A stretch of 64,000 nt of DNA, taken from positions 1-64,000 of the forward strand of contig JAFGIY010000064.1 of the NCBI GenBank assembly GCA_016929335.1, given 5' to 3'. Made by a program: the position numbers and the translations under genes. Positions 45,025-53,608 of the stretch are shown here, one piece after another (the stretch's first letter is position 1; each line of letters starts with the position of its first letter). Source of the stretch: Acidobacteriota bacterium (GTDB lineage Bacteria; Acidobacteriota; UBA6911). The notes under the pieces are model-generated. The model saw nothing but the letters and a program-made list of their open reading frames with translations. It ran no database searches and was not told where the DNA came from.

Positions 45025-46269
45025 ATGGATGAACGGATTGGCAGCTCATGGAAAACTTTTGTCGCCCGCCAGCCGATTCTGGATGGCCATAAGAATATCT
45101 TTGCCTATGAGTTGCTGTTCCGTTCCAGCCTGGAAAATGTTTTCCAGTCCGGCTTGCCGGATCAGGCGTCGTCAAGTGTACTGGTTTCCAGTCTCTTCCT
45201 GATAGGGATTCAATCCATAACAGGCGGTCGCCGGGCTTTTGTAAATTTTACCCGGAATCTTTTGACTCAGGGATATGCCGCTTTCCTCCCGCCCGAACAA
45301 GCTGTTATAGAAATTCTCGAAGATGTGATGCCGGACAGCGATATTGTGGACGCATGCGAGTTTCTGAAGAAGACAGGGTACATACTTGCATTGGATGACT
45401 ATCCGCTTGACGGTCGCATGGACCCGCTGCTCCCTTTCGTTGACATCGTCAAAGTTGACTGGCTCAAAACGCCGCCTGAAGTCTGCCGGAAACTCGCCCA
45501 TGATCTCATCCCCAAAGGGATCCGGCTGCTGGCTGAAAAGGTGGAAACACACGAGCAATATCGGCAGGCTCAAGAAATGGGGTATTCCTATTTTCAGGGA
45601 TTTTTCTTCTGTGAACCTGAGGTCCTGACCGGACGTGATATCCCGACGCTCCAGACCAACTGCATGATGCTTCTGCGCGAGGTAAACGGAGATGATCCCA
45701 AGCTGAACGCAATTGAACGGGTTCTTATGCGGGAGCCGTCGCTTTGCTACAAGCTGCTGAGATATCTCAATTCCGCAATATTTTATTTCCGGGGTAATAT
45801 CACTTCGGTGCGTCATGCACTCTCGCTCCTGGGTTTGGAAGCGATCCGGAAATGGGTTTCGCTTGTAACACTCGCAGGCATGGGAGAGAACAAACCCGAA
45901 GCGCTCGTGGTTACTTCCGTGATCCGCGGCAAGTTCTGCGAATCCATCGGGCAAGCCGGCAACCAGAGCAAATACTCAACCGAGCTCTTTCTAATGGGCA
46001 TCTTTTCTCTGATCGATGCCATACTCGATAAGCCCATGGATAAGCTTCTGTACGCTCTGCCTATTTCCAGTGAAATAAGAGATACGCTTCTGGGGAAAGA
46101 AAGCCCTTATCAGGCTGTATACAAGCTTGTCTGCGCGTATGAAAGGAGCAACTGGGATGCTGTTGCCAGCCTCGCCGAGACTTTGTATGTGAGCGAAGAG
46201 AACGTTGCCAAAGCCTATATCGATGCAGTAGCGTGGGCTCAGGAACTTACGAGCGCGAGCAAAAACTAG
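45025..46269 (+). CDS. EAL and HDOD domain protein (YuxH type)
   Basis: 414 residues. N-terminal degenerate EAL domain (about 10-200): FVARQPILDGHKNIFAYELLF (quoted in part: YELLFR for the usual YEALxR), VNFTRNLL, IEILEDV, LDDYPLDG, VKVDW and LAEKVE. The C-terminal HDOD domain (about 200-400) has LNAIERVLMREPSLCYKLLRYLNS, shown here by its core EPSLCYKLLRYLNS. The EAL motif is altered, so catalysis on cyclic di-GMP is uncertain; such proteins may be binding sensors. A second EAL protein follows convergent at 46323. Confidence 0.88.
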   Translation: MDERIGSSWKTFVARQPILDGHKNIFAYELLFRSSLENVFQSGLPDQASSSVLVSSLFLIGIQSITGGRRAFVNFTRNLLTQGYAAFLPPEQAVIEILEDVMPDSDIVDACEFLKKTGYILALDDYPLDGRMDPLLPFVDIVKVDWLKTPPEVCRKLAHDLIPKGIRLLAEKVETHEQYRQAQEMGYSYFQGFFFCEPEVLTGRDIPTLQTNCMMLLREVNGDDPKLNAIERVLMREPSLCYKLLRYLNSAIFYFRGNITSVRHALSLLGLEAIRKWVSLVTLAGMGENKPEALVVTSVIRGKFCESIGQAGNQSKYSTELFLMGIFSLIDAILDKPMDKLLYALPISSEIRDTLLGKESPYQAVYKLVCAYERSNWDAVASLAETLYVSEENVAKAYIDAVAWAQELTSASKN

Positions 46270-46322
46270 CGTAATCCGCTCAAGTTCATGGCCGGCCTTA
46301 TTCCGTAGCCGCCGTTTCCCGA

Positions 46323-47564
46323 TTACTTGGCCGGAGGAGTCATCATATCCGGCTTTCCCAGCAGATATCCCTGACCGTAATCGGCTCCCAGTTTCTGGAC
46401 GGTTTTCAGTTCCTCGGGCAGCTCAATCCCTTCTGCGATTACTTTGGCTCCGATGCCGCGTCCCAGAGAAATGATTGCTTTCAGCATTTCGCGATTGATC
46501 ATGCTCAGATGCACGCCCTGAACCAGAGACATATCAAGTTTCAGATAACTGGGTTTCAGCTTGACGATTGTCTCAAGTCCGGAGTAACCGGACCCTACAT
46601 CATCCACCGCCAGGGCTACTCCCAAATCCGTAAAATAGCTCATCGCTTCCTGGAACAGGCTCAGGTTGTCGATTACGAGCTTTTCCGTGATTTCAATGAC
46701 AATGCGATCGGGCGTAATGCAGGCACGCTCCAGCAGATCAATCAGATGCTTCCCCTGAAACTCAGGATCGCGGATTGTGGCAGGCAAGGTATTAATAAAA
46801 ACCTTGGCTTTGGAAGGGACACGATTCGAGAACAGGAGCGCACGCGTACGACATAATCGATCAAGTTCAACAAGCTGGTGGTGCTTGATCGCGGCATTGA
46901 ATAGCTCGTCCGCTGATTGAAAAGCCGTACCGGCATTGCCTCGGGATAGAGCTTCGTAAGCAACGATCCTGTTCTCGTGCAAGTCCACAATCGGCTGATA
47001 TAAAGTGATCAATTCTCCGTTCAGCAGAACCTCTTTCAGTTTCTGGAGAGTTACGATTTCTTCCGCGCGCTGTTGAAGTCGCGCCTGGTCCAGAGCTTCG
47101 CGGATGATGCGCAGAATCGTGTGATGAGGATCGACGAGAGGATTGTAGACGCCGATGGCATAGCCTATGGAGATCCGAGGCCGGCTTTTCAGATAGGGCT
47201 GAGCCGTGCGCAATATCCTCGGAATCAGCACGCTGTGCAGGCGGGAACACAGGGATTCAAGGCTCTCAAAATATCGAGAGGGCGCCTGGCGCTTGGGGCT
47301 CAAGAACAGCAGGATACTTGTCCCTCCCGGTTCTTCCAGCGCCAGTATATCCTCCTTGCGATAATCCTTCCCGGATTGTTCTGTCAGCAATGAAAAAATG
47401 CTGCGCCGCACTTGAGTGTAAGTTTGAATGCCGTACTGCTCTTCAATCGCGCTGAAAGGGGAGATGTCCATAATCAGCATCGAAAGATGGCTGTTTTTTA
47501 TCAACTCTTCCGTGAGGAACGGAAGATGTTCATGATATGCGCGAATGGATTCGGACAGAGACAT
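46323..47564 (-). CDS. EAL-domain cyclic di-GMP phosphodiesterase
   Basis: 413 residues from the ATG at 47564 (AAAGGGAT upstream). The N-terminal ~165 residues are a GGDEF-like fold without the catalytic GGDEF signature. The EAL domain (about 172-410) keeps YEALSRG, FINTLPAT, IEITEK, the DDVGSGYSGLE loop, YLKLD, AEGIE and QGYLLGKP, so all metal and catalytic residues seem present; it is probably active. The substrate is cyclic di-GMP. It is convergent with the YuxH-type gene, 54 bases apart, and both may serve the PilZ/PilT-linked surface behaviour. Confidence 0.9.
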   Translation of the reverse strand: MSLSESIRAYHEHLPFLTEELIKNSHLSMLIMDISPFSAIEEQYGIQTYTQVRRSIFSLLTEQSGKDYRKEDILALEEPGGTSILLFLSPKRQAPSRYFESLESLCSRLHSVLIPRILRTAQPYLKSRPRISIGYAIGVYNPLVDPHHTILRIIREALDQARLQQRAEEIVTLQKLKEVLLNGELITLYQPIVDLHENRIVAYEALSRGNAGTAFQSADELFNAAIKHHQLVELDRLCRTRALLFSNRVPSKAKVFINTLPATIRDPEFQGKHLIDLLERACITPDRIVIEITEKLVIDNLSLFQEAMSYFTDLGVALAVDDVGSGYSGLETIVKLKPSYLKLDMSLVQGVHLSMINREMLKAIISLGRGIGAKVIAEGIELPEELKTVQKLGADYGQGYLLGKPDMMTPPAK

Positions 47565-47687
47565 TCTAATCCCTTTCAATCAGCCGGGGTCATAATACAA
47601 CGAATTTGAAAGGGATTTGTCTATTTCGTATGTAAAATGTTTTATAAAACTTCTAAAACTGCCCTCGCACAGAGGAGCAGATTTTGA

Positions 47688-47885
47688 TATCTCGAGGTCG
47701 GGGTCGGGGTCGGAATCGGTATCGGGGTCGGCTTTTGCTCGTGCAGCATATCTATCGCGCTCACACCTAATATCATTTCCAAATCGACCCCGATTCCGAC
47801 CCCGAGATAAATTCTTCCGGTCGTCTCGTATCGTTCCATGTCAACGGCACTGCAGAACAAATCAGACTGTCAGGATTGCGCGGCC
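47688..47885. repeat. Family B repeat, copy 3
   Basis: GATATCTCGAGGTCGGGGTC onwards, same order of parts as 39394-39590: GGGGTC arm, CTAATATCATTTCC centre, GACCCC arm, then CATGTCAACGGCAC tail to GCGCGGCC at 47885. Lies between two minus-strand genes. Confidence 0.75.
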
Positions 47886-47939
47886 ATAGGCGGCAGGTTT
47901 GCGTGCCCACTTTGTTTGTTGCCGTCTCCGGCATTTTTG

Positions 47940-48734
47940 CTACTTTATCCCAGGGAAAACACAGGCCAGGATGGGAAATAGTTCGTCCAGAGTGGAGATC
48001 TCCCAATCCGGGACGATAGAATCGTCGCGCGATGCGCCGGATCGATTGAGCCAGACGGCGCGCAGTCCGGCCGCGTGTGCCCCCTGGATATCCGAACTGA
48101 TGCTGTTCCCGATTGTTACCGTCGCCTCTGCGTTTGCTCTCATGCGGGCAAGCAGCATGCGAAATATACCGGGATCAGGCTTGCCGATACCGATATCACC
48201 TGAGATGAGTATCTGGCTGAAATATCCATTAATCCCGGATCCTTCAATTTTCCTCCTTTGCAGATCAGAAGCTCCATTTGTCAGCAACGCCAGAATGTAA
48301 TTTCCACGCAGCCGCTCCAGAGTCCGGATGGTATCCGGGTAAACCGCATGCTTCTTACGGCGCAGGCGCGGAAAAGCCTCTGCCATCTCGGCAGCCAGAT
48401 CAGCATCTTCGATGCCATGAAGGTGAAGTGCTTTCCGCCAGGCTTCATATCGATAGACGGGGGCCCATTCCCGCAATGCTTTCAGATCGGGATCCGGGCC
48501 GATGAATTCTGCCCACATCCCTTCCCATGAACTGATGCCGACCCGTTTGCAGTACGGGTGTGAGGGAAAGCCATACCATAATTCCCGGCAGGCTTTCCTT
48601 AATGTCGAGTGGAGGTCGCTCGGATCAATCCCGTATTTGTCCCGTGCCGGCCCTCCGGTTTCAATAAAAGCGGCTTCGGCTGATGCTTCCTCGACAACCA
48701 GGGTATCGTCAAGATCGAATATCAATGCCGGCAT
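47940..48734 (-). CDS. HAD-superfamily hydrolase (YjjG-like)
   Basis: 264 residues. Motif I FDLDDTLV (6-13), with Asp nucleophile; motif II LLTNGAS; motif III Lys in GKPDPGIFRMLL; motif IV in TIGNSISSDIQGAHAAG. The large helical cap (about 20-115) fits subfamily I. YjjG-like members hydrolyse pyrimidine nucleoside monophosphates, but other substrates are equally possible. Its ATG at 48734 lies 14 bases inside the overlap with the decayed AEC frame. Confidence 0.88.
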   Translation of the reverse strand: MPALIFDLDDTLVVEEASAEAAFIETGGPARDKYGIDPSDLHSTLRKACRELWYGFPSHPYCKRVGISSWEGMWAEFIGPDPDLKALREWAPVYRYEAWRKALHLHGIEDADLAAEMAEAFPRLRRKKHAVYPDTIRTLERLRGNYILALLTNGASDLQRRKIEGSGINGYFSQILISGDIGIGKPDPGIFRMLLARMRANAEATVTIGNSISSDIQGAHAAGLRAVWLNRSGASRDDSIVPDWEISTLDELFPILACVFPGIK

Positions 48735-48800
48735 TGGACAAACCTTCCTATAGAGCGGATTCCCAAATTTTATTGCCTGTCGCCGAATAGCCGGCGCGTT

Positions 48801-49074
48801 CTATTTTAACAGGTAGGCAATAAGCGGAGTCAGCGTCAGCGGGCTCAGGATCGTTAAATGTGAATAGAGCAAGCTTGCCGAATTCGCTTCCGGATATTCT
48901 CACACTCTTCAGAGATACGAAAACCAGGCATGGGCTGAAAATATGGAACGCCATATTCGAGGCTGCCTTGATGTCCGGACGCACAGTGCGGCCCAATACG
49001 AATCCTGTCGAGGCACAGAGGAGGACGGGCAGAAGGTTATTGATAAAAACATCGCGTATTACCGCAAATTCCAT
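48801..49074 (-). pseudogene. Truncated, frameshifted AEC-family transporter remnant
   Basis: The ATG at 49074 starts EFAVIRDVFINNLLPVLLCA and continues FVLGRTVRPDIKAASNMAF, the N-terminal helices of auxin efflux carrier family transporters. Near 48860 the sense moves to another frame (LYSHLTILSPLTLTPLIAYLLK, about 22 residues, best seen as LTILSPLTLTPLIAY), ending at a TAG at 48801. The total is about 91 codons against ~300 in intact members. The rest of the gene is missing, replaced by the HAD gene on the same strand. Confidence 0.75.
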
Positions 49075-49179
49075 CGGTACTGCTCCAGATTCTCCGGTCA
49101 GATAATCAGGCTTCCGGGCAGGCAAATATTCCTATCAATCCGGTTTAAATGCCAGTCCAAATCAACAGAGAAAAGCGTA

Positions 49180-49318
49180 GCCACGAATTAACACGAATTG
49201 CACGAACCGGGATGGTAAATATATGGGCGGGCCTCCGGCCCCTGGAGCTATCTCTGGAGCAGCGCTCCGCGCTGACGCCCATACGCCCTTCTTAAAAATT
49301 CGTGATAATTCGTGGCCG
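49180..49318. repeat. Intergenic inverted repeat with CACGAATT arms
   Basis: GCCACGAATTAACACGAATT at 49180-49199 and AATTCGTGATAATTCGTGGC at about 49297-49316 are inverted. Between them lies a nested pair TATGGGCG and CGCCCATA (about 49222 and 49279). Related short CACGAATT/AATTCGTG pieces occur at 34376-34400 and 37535-37550. No gene inside. Confidence 0.6.
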
Positions 49319-49366
49319 GATTCATATTCATGATATGCAAAGATCCGGTAAACGCACTACACTAAG

Positions 49367-50200
49367 ATGATGCTGAGCGAGTTTATACATTCTATTGTGC
49401 CTCCTGATTCACCAAAGAATGATGAAGCGTGGTGGTTCGTCTATTCGGAATATCGACTGCTCGTCAAGATCTCAGGGGATGCTGTCGGAATTCCGGTAAC
49501 AGGAGAGGCGGAGGCTTTTGGCGTTGATTGTTCACACGGACTTTATCTCGGACTTTATCGAGGAAAGCCCTGCTATGCTGCGGAAACGTGTCTTCGGGAG
49601 GAAGCTTTGCCGGGAGCCGATTTCCAGGAGCTTCGGTCGCTCTTTGGGCGTCTTGAAAACGGATTCTACGAAATTGCCCTTTTTGGTATACACCTCACAG
49701 GTTGGGATAAATCCTGTCAATTTTGCAGCCGGTGCCGTGGGAAACTGAAATCCCGAAGCGATATGAGGGCAAAAGAATGTGAAGAATGCGGCCGGCTTGA
49801 GTTCCCGAGAATTTCTCCCGCAATCATAGTACTTGTGGAAAAGGGAGACACGCTGCTTCTGGCACGTTCCCCCAGATTTGCCGGCCGATTTTTCAGCGTC
49901 CTCGCAGGCTTTGTGGAGCCGGGCGAAAGCCTGGAAGAGGCGGTCCGCCGGGAGGTCCGGGAGGAGACGGGCATCGCCGTGAAAGATATTGCTTACTTCG
50001 GAAGCCAGCCGTGGCCGTTCCCCGATAGCCTCATGATCGGGTTCACCGCCCAGTATGAATCGGGGGAGATACAGATCGACGGAGAAGAAATCATTGAAGC
50101 CGGTTGGTATCGCGCGGATAGCCTGCCGAGTATTCCCGGGAAGCTGAGCATCGCGCGGCAGCTCATCGACTGGTTTATTAAGAAGAACGCCGGAAATTAG
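49367..50200 (+). CDS. nudC: NAD(+) diphosphatase / RNA decapping hydrolase
   Basis: 277 residues. A zinc ribbon (CQFCSRCRGKL and CEECGRLEFPR) in the middle, then a Nudix box GFVEPGESLEEAVRREVREETGI fitting GX5EX7REUXEEXGU, then the NudC signature SQPWPFPDSLM. NudC splits NAD(H) to NMN(H) and AMP and removes NAD caps from RNA. All motifs are intact. It stands before the Fpg/Nei-like gene by 93 bases on the same strand. Confidence 0.95.
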   Translation: MMLSEFIHSIVPPDSPKNDEAWWFVYSEYRLLVKISGDAVGIPVTGEAEAFGVDCSHGLYLGLYRGKPCYAAETCLREEALPGADFQELRSLFGRLENGFYEIALFGIHLTGWDKSCQFCSRCRGKLKSRSDMRAKECEECGRLEFPRISPAIIVLVEKGDTLLLARSPRFAGRFFSVLAGFVEPGESLEEAVRREVREETGIAVKDIAYFGSQPWPFPDSLMIGFTAQYESGEIQIDGEEIIEAGWYRADSLPSIPGKLSIARQLIDWFIKKNAGN

Positions 50201-50293
50201 CCGGATACCAGGAATCAAGACGATAAGTGCAATCTGGCTTGTATGCCAGAGTATTGAACCGACCTTTGGCCATTGAATATGGGAGGTGCCTCC

Positions 50294-51121
50294 ATGCTTG
50301 AATTGCCGGAAACAAACTGCATTGCGGAACAAATCGCCGGATCGTTCGGAAAGAGCAAGATCAGCAGCGTCCTGGCGGCACATACTCCGCATAAGTTGAC
50401 GTGGTATTTCGGAAATTTCGAGAAATATCCTGAGCTTCTTATAGGAAAAACCATTGGAAAAGCTTCCGGTTGTGGAAGCATGGTGGAGATATACGCAGGG
50501 AAATCGATTCTGCTTTTTTCGGAGGGTGTCGGTCTCCGCTTTCATGATCGAAAAGAGCCTCGGCCTGAGAGGCATCAGCTTTTGATAGAATTCGACAATG
50601 GTACCGCTCTGAGCGCCGCCGTCCAGATGTATGGCGGATTGGGGTGCTTAGCCGAAGGCAAGCTGGATAATCCATATTACAAAGCCGCCAAAGAAAAACC
50701 TTCGCCGTTTTCCAGGGGATTCGGCAAATCCTATTTTGCCCGCCTGATTGGCGATCCGGCGGTGCAAAAACTGAGCGCCAAAGCTTTTCTTGCCACGGGG
50801 CAGCGGATTCCGGGACTGGGGAATGGAGTTCTGCAGGACATACTGTTTAATGCCGGGATACATCCCAAAAAGAAAGTGAGCACGCTTTCGCTCGCAGAAA
50901 GAAATGAGCTGTACGACTCAATCAGGACCACGCTTCACGCAATGCTGAAAGGAGGCGGCCGGGATACCGAAAGCGACCTGTATGGAATCCGCGGCAGATA
51001 CAAAACCATCCTTTCGAAAAATACCGCGGGCAAACCGTGTCTTCTGTGCGGAACGCCGATTAAAAAGGAAAGCTATCTGGGCGGCAGCATTTACTTCTGC
51101 CCTAAATGCCAACCTCTGTAA
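50294..51121 (+). CDS. Fpg/Nei-family DNA glycosylase lacking the N-terminal Pro
   Basis: 275 residues from the ATG at 50294 (GGGAGG upstream). The N-terminus is MLELPET where Fpg has MPELPE and the Pro amine is the nucleophile; Leu2 replaces it while Glu3 and the PE pair are kept. The H2TH domain (about 135-225) has FLATGQRIPGLGNGVLQDILF, in part GQRIPGLGNGVLQ, and the C-terminal zinc finger CLLCGTPI, CPKC is intact. Members of the same family from Firmicutes also begin M-hydrophobic-ELPE. Lyase activity on oxidised bases may be lost or altered. It is the second gene after nudC. Confidence 0.85.
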   Translation: MLELPETNCIAEQIAGSFGKSKISSVLAAHTPHKLTWYFGNFEKYPELLIGKTIGKASGCGSMVEIYAGKSILLFSEGVGLRFHDRKEPRPERHQLLIEFDNGTALSAAVQMYGGLGCLAEGKLDNPYYKAAKEKPSPFSRGFGKSYFARLIGDPAVQKLSAKAFLATGQRIPGLGNGVLQDILFNAGIHPKKKVSTLSLAERNELYDSIRTTLHAMLKGGGRDTESDLYGIRGRYKTILSKNTAGKPCLLCGTPIKKESYLGGSIYFCPKCQPL

Positions 51122-51322
51122 TCATGGCGAGTTGTTTGTCAGGATTTTCCAATATCCGGCTAAAGTCATAGGGAGGTGGAAAAACTTGATTCAAAAAGAT
51201 CTTTCTCTCTTCTGTCGCATATCATTTATTATAGTAACCCAGCGCATAAATCGTGTCGGAGTGTTCAGCACCGGAAGCGGCTTATTCGACTCATATGCTG
51301 ATAAACAGAGGAGGAGTGTTCG

Positions 51323-52207
51323 ATGAAGATGTTTAGTCTCATGTGGATTTTACTCACGGGTGCGTTGATCGCCCCCACGGCAGGCTTTGCGCAGATTTCC
51401 TGCTCGCGCGAAGGATTGCAGGGCGCAGTCGATCTCTATATCGCCGCTCAGACCAAAGGGGATGTATCCGGCCTGCCGCTGGCGAAAGGGCTGGACTATA
51501 TGGAGAACATAGCCCCCGCAAATATCGACAACGGCCTGATCAAAAAGCCGATGAAGATTGATTTCCATCGCAGCCTGCTTGATCCGGCAACGTGCCAGAC
51601 GTTTACCGAGGTGATCGTAACAGACAATGAGAATCCTTATGTCCTCGGAACGCGCCTGCGCGTCAACCGTGACAAGATTGCCGAGATTGAAATCATTTGG
51701 ACAACAAAGGGCTATTGGGGATTCAGCGCCGACAGCTACATGAAGTATTCGTCCACGGAGAAGTGGGATACCATCCCTGCCGACAAGCGCGATACACGCG
51801 CCACGCTCGTTTCAGCTGCCGGCGCTTATCTTGATGCATTTCTCGAACAGAAGAAGGACCTGGTGCCGTGGGGATATCCCTGCGTCCGCATAGAAGGCGG
51901 CATGTACACCGGCAGAGGGACACCCAATGACAGCTGCGATGTCGGCGTCCCGAGCGGGGTGAACATAGTCAACCGCCGCTTCGTGGTCGACGAAACAATC
52001 GGTTCGGTCGTTGTATTCTGCACTTTTGGCGCCGCAAGCCCGACGGGCCGAGGCGGCGCGCCCGATTCGCACCTTTTCCGCCTGGAGAACGGCAAGCTTC
52101 GTTACGTACACACCCTGACACATTTGAAGCAGGCGGATTTCCAGGGACCGCTCCCTCCGGGCAGCGCCCCCGGCCTGGGTCCCGGAGCCCCGCCGAAAAA
52201 GCAGTAG
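51323..52207 (+). CDS. Secreted protein, DUF8021-like paralogue 2
   Basis: 294 residues with a signal peptide (KMFSLMWILLTGALIAPTAG) and the same block order as the protein at 19430-20287: RSLLDPATCQTFTEVI, YVLGTRLRV, YMKYSSTEKWDTI, PWGYPCVRIEGGMYTG, CDVGVPSG, NRRFVVDETIGSVVVF and DSHLFRLENGKLRYVH. The C-terminal 20 residues are Pro/Gly-rich. AGGAGGAG lies before the ATG. Function unknown; two secreted copies 30 kb apart suggest a small expanded family in this genome. The family name is tentative. Confidence 0.7.
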   Translation: MKMFSLMWILLTGALIAPTAGFAQISCSREGLQGAVDLYIAAQTKGDVSGLPLAKGLDYMENIAPANIDNGLIKKPMKIDFHRSLLDPATCQTFTEVIVTDNENPYVLGTRLRVNRDKIAEIEIIWTTKGYWGFSADSYMKYSSTEKWDTIPADKRDTRATLVSAAGAYLDAFLEQKKDLVPWGYPCVRIEGGMYTGRGTPNDSCDVGVPSGVNIVNRRFVVDETIGSVVVFCTFGAASPTGRGGAPDSHLFRLENGKLRYVHTLTHLKQADFQGPLPPGSAPGLGPGAPPKKQ

Positions 52208-52278
52208 CTATGCATGGATCCCGGGGATCACGGATTGATTCCCGGTCGATTCAGTGCAGTAATTCGCTTTAGGTAAAA

Positions 52279-52358
52279 CCTCCGGCTCTGTCCTCGCTTT
52301 AGGACAGAGTTGACACTTCAGTCTTGCCTGTAGGGTAACAGCGAGGGCTCTGCCGGAG
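52279..52358. repeat. Family E hairpin repeat, copy 1
   Basis: CCTCCGGCTCTGTCCTCGCT and its inverted partner CAGCGAGGGCTCTGCCGGAG enclose TGACAC-containing DNA. It matches 54848-54903 and 57191-57258. Between convergent genes, so it may also act as a terminator. Confidence 0.6.
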
Positions 52359-52364
52359 AGATAT

Positions 52365-52610
52365 TTATTCACGGGACCGGCGCAGGATACGTGTCATGCT
52401 TTTTTGCATGCGCGGCAGGTCCCCGCTTTGGCCGCGTATGAGCTGCACTTCCCTGATCATCTGCCAGGCGGCTGCAAAACGGCCGGCATCTCCGACTTTT
52501 TGCCAAAATTCAATATCGAAGGACCTGTCATCATGTTGTTTGCGCCTGGCTACACGCGACATGATCACTCGAGGTTTCGACAGACCGGTTTCTTTCAACG
52601 GCTCGCCCAT
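52365..52610 (-). CDS. Small partner protein of the nucleotidyltransferase
   Basis: 81 residues with RSFDIEFWQKVGDAGRFAAAW and MIREVQLIRGQSGDLPRMQKS, a pattern I have seen beside DUF6036-type nucleotidyltransferases. It follows the nucleotidyltransferase by 27 bases on the same strand. The C-terminus is basic (MTRILRRSRE). No helix-turn-helix is evident. Whether the pair is a toxin-antitoxin unit is not shown. Confidence 0.55.
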   Translation of the reverse strand: MGEPLKETGLSKPRVIMSRVARRKQHDDRSFDIEFWQKVGDAGRFAAAWQMIREVQLIRGQSGDLPRMQKSMTRILRRSRE

Positions 52611-52637
52611 GGCATCAATCTTTAAATAAGATCAGAC

Positions 52638-53099
52638 TCAGCTTTTCTTCTTTTTGATGGCTTCCAACCTGTATGCATCCAGAATGTCTTGTTCGCGCCC
52701 GGAGGCCTTTTTGGAATGCACGACATCCTCGTAGCTCAACACATGGATTTTTTGATCCTCGTATGTTCCGCTTGCGCGTCGTTCCCACGCTTCCTGAAAA
52801 TTGAGCCCTTTGACATCCAAAAGGATGTCAACACGATTCGGTTCGATACCTATCTGGAAGACAATGTCCGGGTTGCTAAGATCGGCCAGGGTTAAATCGG
52901 CCAGCGGCGCGCCGAAGCGCATCAGAGCATCCCATATTCTCCGGGCATTTTCCGGCGTCGGGTCCGCCCAGATATCCAGGTCTTTCGTGTAACGCGGTTC
53001 GGTGTAATAAATGACCGCATACGCGCCGACAATCAGATATCTCGCGTCCGCTTCATTCAAGCATTGCAGCAAGTCCCGGAAGTCATGATTGCCATTCAT
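52638..53099 (-). CDS. Nucleotidyltransferase-like protein (DUF6036/MNT type)
   Basis: 153 residues. It has YLIVGAYAVIYYTEPRYTKDLDIW, with the Gly and the Asp-x-Asp (DLDIW) of minimal nucleotidyltransferases, quoted in part as GAYAVIYY and KDLDIWADP. A third Asp in VDILLDV can complete the triad. Length fits the DUF6036 group, the antitoxin-like part of several two-gene modules. First gene of a pair with 52365-52610. The gene is small, AT-poor and isolated, as in mobile stability modules. Confidence 0.75.
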   Translation of the reverse strand: MNGNHDFRDLLQCLNEADARYLIVGAYAVIYYTEPRYTKDLDIWADPTPENARRIWDALMRFGAPLADLTLADLSNPDIVFQIGIEPNRVDILLDVKGLNFQEAWERRASGTYEDQKIHVLSYEDVVHSKKASGREQDILDAYRLEAIKKKKS

Positions 53100-53608
53100 A
53101 GCATCAGTATATTAGTCTAAGGCGGCAAAAAAAGCGATTCCCCACAAGCTCCATTTTTCGCAATCCATGGAAACGCCCATATTTCCTTTAATCCACTTTA
53201 AGGATGTAAATTCCCATTAGCATATGGGAATAAAATCCGCGCGTAAGGGGTGCGCTATAGCCTTTGCTCCGGGCATATTTCGCGATAAATTTTTCAGGGC
53301 AGGCTGTTAGTTCTCGCATGCATCGATTTGGTGAAGAGCAATGTGCAAATAATTGCCTTTTTGCTGAAAGCCCTTTTGCATTATAGCCCGATTCATCATT
53401 AGCCTGCATTCGACGGCTGCGGCCGACCGAATGCGGTATCGGGAATTATGACTTTAAAGCATATGTCGCCGTGATGGAGAAGCAGCGCCGGCAGCATGCT
53501 TTTTAGATTCATGGTTGACTATCGGTTTTAATATGAAAAAACCCGGTGTATATACTAAACTGACGCGGAACGACATCCGGTACTATTTGCTTTCTTTGAG
53601 GTGGGAAT
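53100..53608. other. Intergenic stretch upstream of the diheme gene
   Basis: No supported gene. A hairpin GCATTCG (53406-53412) with CGAATGC (53428-53434) is visible. TATATACT near 53546 could be a -10 for the gene at 53609, but no good -35 is seen 17 bases upstream. Confidence 0.35.

Noticed and set aside
53188-53409. 73-codon minus-strand frame in the gap before the diheme gene
   Set aside because: No ribosome-binding site, no motif, and it overlaps a hairpin.
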